Source: Apostichopus japonicus (taxonomy: Eukaryota > Echinodermata > Holothuroidea > Aspidochirotida > Stichopodidae). Taken from it: 64,000 bases of DNA. Location of the stretch: positions 8,123,001 through 8,187,000 of the forward strand of contig NC_092570.1 in assembly GCF_037975245.1 (NCBI RefSeq), in the 5' to 3' direction. Position 1 is the stretch's first letter; the number at the start of each line of letters is the position of its first letter. Positions 27,150-40,600 of this stretch are shown piece by piece. The position numbers and the translations under genes are program-made. The notes below the pieces were generated by a model. The model was not told where the DNA came from. It did no database searches and saw only the letters and a list, made by a program, of their open reading frames with translations.

Positions 27150-30100
27150 TTACGCCTCAAATGGTCTTTTCATTGGAAAATGGCTGCTATTTGGAAGGAT
27201 AAGTAAATTTGTATCTGTTTATGCAGTTTCTTTGGATATCTTCCACAGAAGGGTAGTTGTGATGTGGAACATAAATTGTCTATAGAATGACTTGAGATTT
27301 TCAGGGATATGTTGAGTTTAAAACAATGCATACATGCAGGCAGTACTGTTCCCACAACTACATCCGTTCACAATAATTTTAAGACATTTGATGACGTCTG
27401 TGGTAAATTTGTTAGTGGAAGGCAACTTAGACTTCTCTCAGCGAGAGACTAATCTTGTGGATGGTAATTTTTGTTGCATTTTGTTGACACTTTCAGTTTT
27501 AAAAGTTAATACTTTTATAAGAAGAGTGATCTTCGCGTACCCCTTTATGAAGCCAAAGGACATCTAAGTAGCTTTATTCTTTTCTCAAATGTTTTTCTCA
27601 CCCTTTTTTTTTATTAAGCTGGTTTTTTTTTATTATTCACTTTAGTAGTAATTAAGCATTAAAGGTATTCACTGATTTTAACCTCATATCTCAAGATTGT
27701 TGAGATCTTATTCATTAGCAAAGATAAAGTACATTATATGATTATATTTTAAATGGGTAAATATTAGTTTTTGTTATATGCATCATTTTTTTTCTGACCT
27801 GTGACCTTGATGAAGAAACACTTCAGTAGCCGACAGTATAAAGAGTAGTTCAGTTGCTGGTAGATGGAAAGATAGGTACATATCCAGTAGCAACTGTTTC
27901 CGTGGTGATAAACAAAACCACTATCCATTAGAAAATGTGTGATGTAACTATGTCATTGTGAGCTTTAGATGCTGCATACTGTTTAGTACCCTGGCGATGT
28001 TTCGGGATACCTAAGAGATTTCGGTAAACTTTAAAGCTTCCTAGCTTCGCATGGTCTTTTAAGAAAGCGGTTTACTTTCAGTATTCTTAGCATTCCTTCA
28101 ACTGATTAAAAACCTATTGATTTACCGTACCTGGTTCCACAACCTCTGCCTCCTGCAACCCCATTCTTTAGATTGGCAAAGAATGATTCAACAGTCAACA
28201 TAGTAGCCAACACAGTATAGGGTATTTGCATATATTTTGTAACCAAACTACAAAGATTCTTGAGGCAACTATTTTGAAGTTTTTTCCTTCTCTCTGTATG
28301 TCTCTAGTTCTTTTACTTTTACCTAAAGGAGCAACGTTGCCAACTATTAGACAAATGCAGTATTGAACACCATGGTAGCATAGACAATGACTAATTTATA
28401 CGTGGTATGCAAAGCAGCTTTATGAATTATTCATTAATTATGACAATATATTTTCTACATGACTGTGATTTGCATAGTAATACAATGTTTACTCAGTAGC
28501 TACTAGCGTAATGTAAATTTGCTACATGATACTTTTCTTACTTTTTCTTTTCTAAGCTGCATTGCTACGGTATATCGTAAGTTCCATCATCCTAGATTTG
28601 AATCTCGGCTTTTTGAGAGCTTCAGCAATTAAAGTCATGCTAATCGTGGTAACATCAAAAGAGTTTTTTGCCTAAAACAAAAATATCAATAAATTTAATG
28701 TCATTCCCTAAGAGAATGCAAACTGAGAATTTGTATGATATGTTCTGTATTTTTTTCTTGGTTGTTTTTCTTTTTCGCTGATGTTACTTTGCTTGTAAGT
28801 AGGTGATTGAAAGTGGCCACTGGTTTCTGTAATAAAGTCATTTATCAAAGAAAAAAGTGTCAAGGGATTCTCTTTTTCTTATTTTGTTTTGTTTTTTGTA
28901 CCAAAGATGAAATGGTTTCAACCATTTTAAGATTATTTTGAAACCCTGGAACTATGAGAAGAAGAAGAAGATGCTGGTTAAAGTGAGAGGTTTTGGGTCT
29001 GAAACCTTGACCAGGTCAAAGAATTTGGGGTTTTGCTAGTCAAAGATATATAGTTTTCCCATCAAATTCTTAATCGTATGGTACAGATCAGGTGAATTGC
29101 TTCCACCCCTATTATTATACTAAAAACGTATTTTATAATAATAATAATACATAATTTTTATATAGCGCCAAACATAATAATAATAAACATCATCATCAGG
29201 CAGTTTGAAATATTTACAAATTCAAACCAATAGGTTATTATTAAAGATCACCACCCTCTTCTGCTACTGAATTCACCCAAACACAGTTGAAGTGGAGTTT
29301 GCTGCCAAATCCCATTTCAACTCACTGCAACTACCTTCAACAGTATTGCCCATCAAATGTGCTGCAATCCCCCACCCTGACCCAAATCATATCTTCCTAT
29401 CCATACAATTGTTTTATGATCACCGCTCGATGTCTGGAAGTAATGTGGTTTATCGAAATCTCTAGAAATGTTATTGTAGGTAATTAGTGAAAGCTGAGCT
29501 TGCTCAAATGTGGCGAAGTACTGGTATTTTATTTTACAGAACAGACAAGTTACACAAATAAGCTGTCCATGAGCGATGTGACATAACGCCCTCTACTACT
29601 AACGTTAATATTATAACAGCCTGTTTTCTCGCGTACTTGATTTTTCCTCAGCAAGAAAGTTTCAAATTTACATGTAGGTCGACCAATTTCAAAAATGATT
29701 TATATATTAAAATATGTGATAGCATAGGAACGGGGATGGGGAGGGGTACAGAGGAGACTTAGGATTACTTTATGTTCTGCACCCCCTCCTTTTCTGACTA
29801 GGAATGGACTTCACAGGAGTACTGGATCATATACAGTTGGCTCCTTTGCGTTAGCCAAAAAGTTTGCCAGGTAATCAAATTATAAATTCCTTATTATCCT
29901 TCGAACTCTATATGAAACGCCGAAATTTCAAACATTTACGTGGACAAGTCGTCAACCGCCCCCCCCTACTCAAAACTTTTTATATAATGTGCATATAAAT
30001 TTAATATTTCAAGATAAAAAATAGTCTGAAATCTTGAAATCACGACTTTTTATATGGAGAGGTATCCAACAAAGAGGTAAGCAAAAGTAGAGATTTCGAT

Positions 30101-31400
30101 TTTATGTTGAAAAAGTAACGAAATATTAAAAGAAATTGAAAGTCGAAGCTTTGAATAAAGTCGCAACTCTTTGAAAAACACAGGTAAAAATGTTGTAATG
30201 GAAAATTGAAATTTCGAGAAAATGAAGGTAAGAATTTCGAGTAGGTCCTATTTCCGAAATTTGTAAATGAAAAGTTGAAATATCAATCTGAGCCACGGTA
30301 GCATCTACAAACTTCTTCTGGGGGAGAACCTCAACTCCCCTGGTTTCCTTATACTAGCAAAATTATACCGAAGATCGCAATTCGAAGTCCTTCCTACCCT
30401 TTCGATCGCTTCGTGGAATCCCTCTCCCCATATCCAATTTCCCCTCTTTTCAAGTGAAATTGTTCAGCGCCATTGAGTGTTTTTTTACAGTAATGTGCGC
30501 TATACCAAGTTTTACTACCTTAACCTTAACCTTAACGATAGCGTTCAAACTCCTACTGCTTGCCCCCATGCAACCTTTCAGCTACACATGGCTGTTACAT
30601 CGAAATGACGTACAAGTCTTCTTTTCTATAAGATATTGAGTAAAATGTCCCACAAAATGAACTGTACGGTAGATTTTGAGATTTTTTTTCTCACTTTTTT
30701 TTGTCATTTTCATGTTTTTCATTTGAGTGAAATAAGTTTTACCAACGATATCTCTTTTCATTAAGTTAATAGCTTGACATTTTGAAAGTTCGGTTTCCAG
30801 GAGTAAGTTTATTGAATAGCTCGTCGCTATAAACAATCAATTAGGAACGGCGTCGCTCCATGGCTAACAACTTTGGCAAGATCAGAAGAAAGTGTCGACT
30901 GGCAAGATAAGAACTGAAACGTTTCAACCTTGTCATCTTTTCTTTTGGCAGGTGTCGAATTTTCTTTTCATATTAACAAACATAAATATTTGAATTCACA
31001 TATTTAAACCTTTCTTGATTAAACAACATTGCAAAAAAAACTTTCAATTTGTTACAACTATCAACAAGTGTTCATTGTAAAGGGACCTGACTACTTCATC
31101 TGTGCATTCAGTTATAATCAACAAACCACACGCTTAGTGTACTTTCGTCTCAGCTGTCCAATTCATCAATCCTTTCAACCATTACTATCGTAGACGAGAC
31201 GAACGGGACGAACGGTAACACAAATCTCTGTGAAGTTTGTTCAAGCTTCAAGTTGTTTTCGTACAACAGTTGCTTGTAGAATAGTAACTTTCACTTTCTT
31301 GGTTGTTGTTTAACAACGAGTGATTTAAATCGTTAAGAGAAATTTTTGTATATTTACTGATTCAACGGTATTTGTGAGCTGCTGCTTACTGTGGTATCCA
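27150..31400. other. intergenic between dlg1 and the DNER-like gene
   Basis: No gene recognised. A TAA-rich simple repeat leading into tttttatatagcgcc lies at 29135-29190. Three CCTTAA units occur at 30522-30539. Open frames of 60-84 codons have no supporting context. The promoter of the next gene should lie near the right end, but I found no convincing core element. Confidence 0.5.
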
Positions 31401-31503
31401 TTCAAATTTTCACTATTTACATGAGGACCTCGCGACTCCGCAGAGCAGACGTTCAGTAAGCTTAGTGCTCCGTGCTGGATTGGACAACTAAGCTTTGCAG
31501 AGA

Positions 31504-31530
31504 ATGCGGATCCGAAGAACTTATTTCTGA
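31504..31530 (+). other. short upstream open frame in the 5' UTR
   Basis: ATG at 31504 opens nine codons including TGA, ending seven bases before the main ATG. If transcribed it could lower translation of the downstream start. Transcript start is unknown, so this is tentative. Confidence 0.35.
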
Positions 31531-31537
31531 CTAGAAG

Positions 31538-31642
31538 ATGGAAGGGCTTTTTGAGTGTGTATCTATTTTGTCTATTGCGTCGTTCATATTAGGAGCGAAA
31601 GCTTCAGTGGGTAAACCCCTCGTGGAACTTTCACCTTCTCCA
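31538..31642 (+). CDS. DNER-like exon 1: signal peptide
   Basis: ATG has A at -3 and G at +4 (good initiation context) and an in-frame TAG two codons upstream at 31532. The hydrophobic core CVSILSIASFILGA ends with an A-x-A cleavage site. It finishes VGKPLVELSPSP at the donor cca|gtgagt, phase 0. Confidence 0.82.
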
Positions 31643-34600
31643 GTGAGTATATCGAACTTTCTCAGGGTTAGGCCTACCGTTACTCGTTAGGCCCACAGAG
31701 GAATGTTTTACTTTTAGTGTTAATGCTTCCCCTATTTTCTTGCGCCCATGTCGAATTTTGATACATGTTGTTAGAGTTAGACCAATGTCAAAATCACAGT
31801 TGTGTTCCCCTACCAGCATGAAAATAGGAAGCATTCGATCGGTATTCATCTCAATATTATTCAATATCAACTCCGTCAGACTTTTATATTGCTTTCACTG
31901 TTTCAGTATGACAAGTTATTGTCAGGAATATTTGAAAAATGGAAGGGTACTACAGTACAGACTGTACTAATCTCATATCAGCTTCTTAAACCGATTTACT
32001 TGATGTGTATATAAACTGTCAATAATCTGTCAATATCTTTGTTGAATTGAAGCCTCTTTGCTTTTGTTTAAATTGCTTTGTATTCCTTTATAGTCATGAG
32101 CCTTGTTAACAGTATTTCTTTTTTTCTAGTATTTCTTTTTTCTAGTATCCTTCATATCATGTTATTTTCCACTGTACAGTACAGTGTGTTTTGTTTTCTT
32201 AGTTATGGTGACATGAGAAATAAATTTGAATTGAAAAACCAAAGGAACTCAGCAATAACTATCACCCGCAATCAATGTGTCTCTCGCTCAAAATAAGTTC
32301 CTTGCATTTTGTACACATATCATTTGCATTGGTCTACTTTACATGAAAAATATTTTCATAACTTTCTAGCACAATCTTAGCTACACTTCAAACTTTACAA
32401 CGTGGCACAAGGACATATGTGCAGTATTGTAAGCTCAAACTTGTTCAAAAATTGTTCTGATCAAAATAAGAGATTCAGTTCACCACCATGAGTTCCCGTG
32501 AAAACTTTCAACATTTGAAAATTTAAGTTTGTCAATAACAAATGGGCCTGGATGAATTCAGTTTGATTTTTCGTTTTCCTCACAGGCTTCAACTTAGGGT
32601 AGCTTGGTCAAGTATTTGGACCGACTCTAAACAACATATTATAACATATCAATTCTGATACTATTACTGTAGCTCCTGTAGATTTACATATTTGAAGCCG
32701 TCACACATTTGAAAGCAGTTAATACCTTATATCCATTTTTATTTTTTACATGGTTATATCTTCTTAAGTTTAACTCTGGTCACTGGCAGGTTTCACCCTA
32801 TTTGAATTTTCAAGAAAAAACTTAGCACAGCAGTAATGCAATGTTTTCAGCAAGTCCCTTCAAGTATTCTTTAAAACAAAGATGTAGATTGCCTTGCGTG
32901 CAACTACTCTCCAAATTGCATGGTTTCCCCATTTGTTTTCTAGAGCTTTTCCAATTGATGTTTTTTTTTAATGTGCAGAAATTCTGCAACCAACACCCCC
33001 TCCCCCTCTATCGACCATATGATTCACATACATACAATAGACCTCTGTTCATATTGAGTACCTGTATTATTTCTTCGTATTGCCTTTTGATGACAAAAAT
33101 ATGCTTGGTTGGGAGAGGGAGTTAGAGGGCTGGGGCTCAGACAAGGGTGACTTGTGTATTGGGAGAAATTAGCTTTATCTCTCTGATGCTGCAAATTAAA
33201 TGTTAAAAACTATACACGTATCATCTGTAGCCACATTTGCAACCCTCTATTAGACTCCAAGTTATTTAGCAGCGGAAGTGATCCTGGTCAGACCACGTGT
33301 TAGCATTAATTAAAGTTGGTTGTAAGGTAGTCAGGAATTTTATGATTACTTCTCCTGATCCTGAAGATAAATACTGTACTTGTCCATGATAAAGTCCATC
33401 TCCCCAGACAAAGGCACCCTTTCCTTCAGCTTATCTGTCACCGGGCGCTGTTGGTGTTTCAGGCGTGTGTCGGCCTCCAACAAGTTTCTAGTATTTTGAA
33501 ATCTATTCCGTAATGTAATAACAGCGCCTGACAACTTTATGTAGTGACTGCACTCCCGAGGGTACCATATGGCTGTATCCTATCATTTTGTTAACTAACT
33601 CAATAAGGATTAGAAACAGCTTTTCCACTTTGATAGTAAGCTGGACTTTTTTCTGTTTCTTTCTTTTTTTTTATTTTTGCTGCTATATATATATGTATAA
33701 CTGTAAACCTCATCATCTGCCTTTGGAGATAGTAACTTTTTTATCCCGAGGCTTTTCAGCTCCTCGGCATAAGCTTGTTCTCGCCAGAGATAACTTTGAG
33801 GATTAAACGTAAATTAATTTCACAACTTAGAGGCGTCGTCATGACAGAATGAGCATAGAGGTGTGAAATTACATTTACTGGTTTCATTGATGCTGAGAGG
33901 GCGGAAAAGAATTCCATGGAGGGAAGCTGAAAGGATTTTGACATTTGAAGTTAACAATCTGTTTGTTATATTATATATAGTGTATTCATATGTCTCGTAT
34001 TAACCCTGTACAGTGGTATAACTGTACAGTGTTTTTATAATACCATAAGGCATATATGTACAGTACTGTAGAAGTTATCTTAAAAAGTATAACATTTTTA
34101 TATATAGTAGTACTTAACGGCCTATGAAGCTACTTATAAATATTAATAATTATAGTATTGAAATGTATCCATTATGAATTATTGTACAACAGTAGGTTAT
34201 AATTAGATCATCAATATAGTTGTCAGGAAATTTCCCCAAAGATTTGCCATTATTCACAAAACTTTCCACACATGACATACAGTAGTCATCGTTTTTTAGT
34301 ATGTCACTGCAGAGTGCAGAATATATTTTTTTGTGAGATAGAATTTTTTTAAATCCAGTGGGGTTACTTTGCACCTTAATGAAAGCAGTCTGTGATATTT
34401 AAATTCAATTGGAAGATTGGAAATGCCATACATTTACTTATAAATGTTCCCCTTTAAAGTTAATGGTAATGTTTACATAGTCCCATTATAAAATGTGGAG
34501 GTTTCAAAATGCCATTTGTGGATTTGCATTTTGGTGGACAAACTTTGAATGAAATCAATCAAAAGGAAACCGTATAATTTTCCGGAATACTCGCTGTAGT

Positions 34601-37600
34601 TTTTCAATTTGCAAACTTGCCCCCAAAAACTACCAAATGAATGGGAATTTTGTGGTAACAATTACACTGTACTGTACTGTTCACAAATATTCAAATTGAT
34701 TGATCCATTTGATCAAACATTCAGATTGATCAATGTTCATTGTTTATATATACAGTACTGATTTTGAGCCCTTTCTGCATAAGTCCCATTTAAAGATTTA
34801 CCACAGATCAGGGAATAACTCACTTGGTATCGCATCCGAAAATGCTATGCATGATGGTCAACTACTGTACTGCTTTTTGTACACAGGTCTCATAGTAATT
34901 TAAGTGCTATGAAATTCCGAGCCTCCAAAACTGCTATAGATGTACACAAAATGTTAACACTAAATCCCTCTCTCTTATATCCCTGGTCCTTTCAACCACT
35001 TCTCATCCAGTCCTCCTTACACTCCCTCACTGCCTCCCTCATTGCCAAAGATAACCTTATCAGTGATTTTGTGTTGTTGTACTGTATTCAGTACAGGACT
35101 TTACAAACCTATGCACAACATGGCATCAAGTGCTGTACAGCTTTATCAACTGTTATTTCTCAGTTGTGCTTAAATTCGTATATCATCTATGTACTATTTG
35201 CAGTATGTTCTAAGTACGAGCTCGATTCACATTTTTTTTTGGCCTCAGTTTGATGTTTCACCTTCAAGTTGTCTATTGTGACAGTATTTTTGCTTCTCCT
35301 GTTTCTGTTTGTATTGTTACTGTACGTTTGTTGCATCTAATATGGTTAGAATAAAAGCCTCCTGAAACTGGTTTATCCGTCCATTCTCTTAATGTCATCC
35401 TTCAGCTAGACTGTGGACACCTACTGTACATACTGAATTGATTGAAACAGCCATTGATCATATCCACACCCTCGTGACTCAGTCCAAAGAGAAAACCCAA
35501 AAATTCAATAAAACACTATACATACACAATATGCTGTGAGTGTGGTGAATATTTGTATAAAATATATATACAGGGAAACTAGCAGTCTCTATCAGAAAGA
35601 TAGGTTTTCAAAGCAGAGACATTTACTAGAGTAAATGCCATACTGTACTGCAGTTCTTATGAAAGACTCGGCAATTTGTCAAAGAAGTCATTTGCATTAT
35701 TTCCATTTCCTTGGTGTTGAATCTAAAAACAAATTCCGAACAAGTTTTATCCGAGTAACAATACATCAGTTTGTCATTTAAACACATTTGCAGCATTTTC
35801 GAACGTATGGCATTTACATGTTCTGCAGGAACTTTTTCTGACCATCATTCCCCCCTCATCCACCTCTCCCCGTCCTCCCATCCACAGGAAGAAAAAACCA
35901 ACGGTGGAGAGGCAAAACTGGTTTATCCCGCACAGACAGGTGTCTCTATAATTTAACATAAATTTCTTGGCTTAAAGCAAGTTCATTTAGATTAGTACAG
36001 TATTAAGTGCCATCCTGCTTTATAAATACAGTCATCAATATGTCATGTTAAATACGACTTGCATGCAAATTAGTTAATGTACTGTACTACTGTATTTCAT
36101 ACACTGTAGAAATCAGATGTCGGTAGATATGTTATACTGTACAGTTTGCATTTTAGTGTATCTCGTCATTATATAGAATACCTAAGGTCTTTTACAGCAC
36201 TCTGTGTACTTAAGTTGCAATCCCTTTTTCCAATTTTCCCGTGACAGAGAAAACATCAAAATTGCCTTTCTTCAGCATTAACGAACATGCAGTTGGTACA
36301 CAGAGATTTTATGGAACCAATTACAAACCTTTAAAGATGTTGAAGAGCGTGAAATCTATTTAACCGCTGTAACTAAGCGTGTAATATTCATTCATAACAT
36401 ACACTCTCTCCCCCCTCCCTAAGGGTATTTAAAATATTAAGTTAACCTAATTTAGCAAACTGGTTATATACAAATTTTCTTCTTTTAATTTCCCTCTTCT
36501 TTTACGCTTTAGACGCCAGCTACGTGTGAAATTGAGATTGGGCTGTCTGATGTTGCCTGGCAACAGAATCTGACTGGACTAGTTGAGGATGTCGTGTGGG
36601 GCTACGAAAAGGTAATGCTTCATGGTCAAATCATGTCTTTATTAAATGCAAGTTTGTTTTTATTAACTGGTAATTTACAACATCATTTTGCTGTGACCTA
36701 TCGCAGATTCTACTGGAAATGATTGATGAAAGCCATTCATATCTATCATAGAAAATACTATTGTCAGAGTGCTTTTGGAGGCCTGTATAATATACCTATA
36801 TACCTGTACAATAATGAGCGACTTTATTGAGAGCCTTTTAGTTTTGCATATATACTGTTTTGTAACTGAAATAATTACAGGTAACTTTGCAGAAGACAGA
36901 AATTAATTTCTGGATATTACCACCTTGCCTTTTTCATGATACATAACAATAAATATATGGCAAAAGTAACCGTGGTAATTATTGAATCCTAAATATGAGT
37001 GTATAAAAATATATCAAATTTAACCGACCGAAATTGAGAAGGATATTTATTGGGCCTGAAGCAGATGTCCCGATGGAAGCCAGTTGAGTAGATTACTGGG
37101 TATATAACAAAGTCCACCTAGATAATCACTTACATACAGTTAGAGGCAGAGGGGATTGGGGGGTGGGGTGGGGGGATGTCATTGTTGGATAGTGAGTGAG
37201 AGGGTTACTCTAGACACCGTAGAGCGATAGTGTGAATGTTGTGAGGAGACAGGTAAGCCAATTCCCAGTGTGTTTGGAAGAAAATTATTCACTAGCGATA
37301 AATGTGCACATAGGAATTCTATGTTGAATTTATCTGCGGTATAAAGCTAGATAAAACATCCAAGTGTTTATTTTGCCTATGTGCATTGTACACCGACTAG
37401 CTCTATAGGGTGATTCAGTACACAATGTCAGCTGGTCTCTCATGCCTAGTAGAAGACTTTAACACCAACCTGCAATGCACAGTACATCCTCTCTTTGATG
37501 TGTTAAGAGTAGCGTACGATGATGATAAGGTTGCCATTTCGTGAGGTGAATTCAAATAAGGTTTACTTCCTAAAATGGGCACAACGTACTTCAGTGGCCC

Positions 37601-40600
37601 CCAATTTTAACAGAGTGTAAAGCAAGTACATTTCAAGTAATCTGTCACGAACATGTGTTTGGGTGGATGGGGAATCATAACTTTAAAGTCCTCTAAAGCC
37701 TTTGCAAACAGTGCTCCTGGCAACATGGAGGTTGCAGCATCCAAACTGCATTCGGAGTGGATTAACTGCGCAGTCTCACTAACCCTACAGTGTACCTATA
37801 AAGGCTACCTATGTGTGCATTAGCTGGTAACTTAAAACTACATGCGTGCTTCATATGTACAATGTAGCTTGATTATGAAAGAAGAATCTCAATTTGAAGC
37901 TATTCCCTTGTGAAGAAGTTGATGTAGTAGTCTTCCTTTTATGAAGCAATGGGCCAGGGAAATATTTTTAGCATCAGTTCCAATTACTACTTCTACTATA
38001 GTACATGGTCCCCTTCAGGGGGTTTGCTGCTTCATCTTCGTAATGTGTGAAGCTAATCATCCTCCAACCATACAAGAGAACTGTTGAGAGGCAGGAGAAG
38101 AATCCTAAAACAGGCTGCAATAAAATGGAGACAAAATGGCACGTAATGAGGAACTAGTTTGAAAATAAATAATAATAACTGGCAATCTTCTGCACAACAA
38201 CTTGCAAACACCATCAGAATAGATATACCAGAAAAGATTTTGATATTTTTTTTTATGTGTTGTTAAGATTTCTCTGAACAATAATACAGAGTCCATTCCA
38301 ACAGTGCAGTGGATAAATTATACGCACAAAGTGGAGATTTGACAATGACAAATTTCAAAAACAGGAAATTTGAATAATGAAAATAAGAAAATGGCTTTGA
38401 AATGCTGCTTTGGTATGTGTGCGTGTGATGGTAGGTTTAGTCACGAGTGTGAACACCTAACAGTGATATTCTGTTAGCAAACTGTGTTTAAATTCAGACT
38501 CACTGCAGGAAAACTTGTTGCAATAAACCTTAAAAGTGAAGTTTGATCAAATAAACAAAAAGCTCATGCATATAGTTTGTACATGCTTTCCCATATTAAT
38601 TAAGTTCAAAAATCATCATAATGTTGGTACTTTGTGATGATTGATGAATATTCATGATAACATGCATGATATTCGTTTGTCTGGTTTAAAAAGTTTAAAT
38701 GTATCAGTTGAAACTAATTCAAAACAGATCTATCTTGCAATCTGCATCAATTGCTTTGATTCATAGTGTAGTCCCAACCTGTGGTAACCACTTATTGTTA
38801 CCTTCTCAAGCATGATGTTGAAAGTTTCAGCTCTCTAATAAAAAATATAAAATTGAAGTAGATATTAAGGAATGAGGAATAACAAAGCAGTTAGCCAAAT
38901 TTGAGTAAACTTGGAAGAAAGTTATTCATATCTTTGAAGGTCAAGTCCATCACTTTTGTCCAGCTGTCCATAATCAAACCCATATTCAATTGCATCAGCT
39001 ATGTGGCAAGTATTATGATGTGATCATTGAACAAAACAGTCTTTCCTCAAAAGAGAATGTTAATGTTTAACCCATTTCTGTTTGACAAAGTTTAGTTTCA
39101 GATGTGCCTAAATGAAATATATCCTGGAATATTGCAAAATGCAAGTAACTTGATAACAGCAATCGGTCAGAACTTGATGTTTATAAAGTGCCAGCAATTG
39201 CTATTGAACCTGAAAAGATTTTTTTTTTTTAATTACGTCCCTACTCTTAATACCTGTCTTCCTGAGTACCTTCTAGTTCCAATCGTGCACTTGAATTTAC
39301 TTAATGCAAAAGAATAACAATTTTATAAAGTACAATTTAAAAAAATGCTATAAGACTTTTGTCAATATGGATCATTAATTCAACTGTTCAGATTTGACTG
39401 TAGATTCTGTTAAAGTTTGAAAAGAAAATGTCATTGCTCTCTCGTTATTTCCTCAGACTAACTGTCACGACCAAGAGAGCTGTTTCGGTTTGAATTCAAC
39501 AGAGACTCAGCCAGTGCAGCTGAAACCAGTGCAGATCCAAGAAGGAGTGAAGTTAAGGTAAGCCCATCTTATCCGTTCGTTTATCCTGTGTCTTAAAATA
39601 AGATGCTAAACTGACACTTGAGGTAATTGTTAATTTAGTGTTAACATCTCTGTAGCAGTTTTCATGCTGATGAAATTTGTTTCTCATAAAAAAAAATTAA
39701 AAAATATAAAAATGGTAATTTAGTATATTTCAGTGTATTCAAAACTGCAACACCTCTGTGTATAAAATTTGTGTAGCAAATTTGCCCAGTTTGCATAGCA
39801 TTTTAGCATCTAGCAAAGACTAGCATAGCATTTAGGAGTGTTAGCTCAGTGGTTAATGCCGGTGCCTGCCAATCATAAGGTCCCGGTTCAAATCACTCCA
39901 AGATTAATGTATGTCGTCCAGTTACAGAGTTGTTGACAATTGACATAATTCATAATCATGGACATTAAATCTAAGAGACTGACTTCGGTCAGCTTGCGGC
40001 TTTGGTAAGCCATTGAGGCTTCTTTTTACGAGTTCCTGCTTGCAGGAGGATCTAAATAACATAAATACATACATACATTTAGCTATGGGATACTGAATAA
40101 GTTATTCCCTTATTCGTTAGGAGGTTACAACGAATCATGATCCGTGGGCATTCATACCCTCAAGTCTTTTTGTTGATGATGCAGTGAATAATGTATCCAG
40201 TATTGCAAAATGCGATACAAAATGGTCAAGTTGCTATGTAAACAAACTGTGTAAAGATGTAGTTTTCTACACAGGAACTATTAAAATGAGAGGTGAAAAA
40301 ATTCAGATCCTTTGAATGTGTTACATAAATTTGAACACTAAATTATTGCCTGTGATGTAAAACCAGTATTGTAATGTACCACTCATTCAGACTCCCAGAG
40401 TTTACTATGGCTGACCATTGAGAACTGTAGCAGTCTGTAAAATGGTTTGTTAAAAACTTTTTATATTCCTAGTGATCTCTATATCGGAAGATCTGGTTAT
40501 CGATCTTTGATCTCCTCCATATTTAAACAAACCTTATAACACTGTAGAAGCCGAATGTGAAAAAACGAACTTGATGTCAAATGAATCGGTCGTCGCTTGT

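Noticed and set aside
30522-30539. Telomere-like CCTTAA repeat
   Set aside because: Only three units, and the unit is not the CCCTAA found at most animal telomeres.
34909-35253. 114-codon plus-strand frame in DNER-like intron 1
   Set aside because: It lies wholly inside the intron, with Ser/Leu-rich composition from pyrimidine-rich DNA. It has no motif, and its frame and ends match no splice phase.
39835-39905. tRNA gene
   Set aside because: The A and B boxes are tRNA-like, but the anticodon arm does not fold into a normal 7-base loop and the sequence continues into the SINE body and tail shared by other copies.
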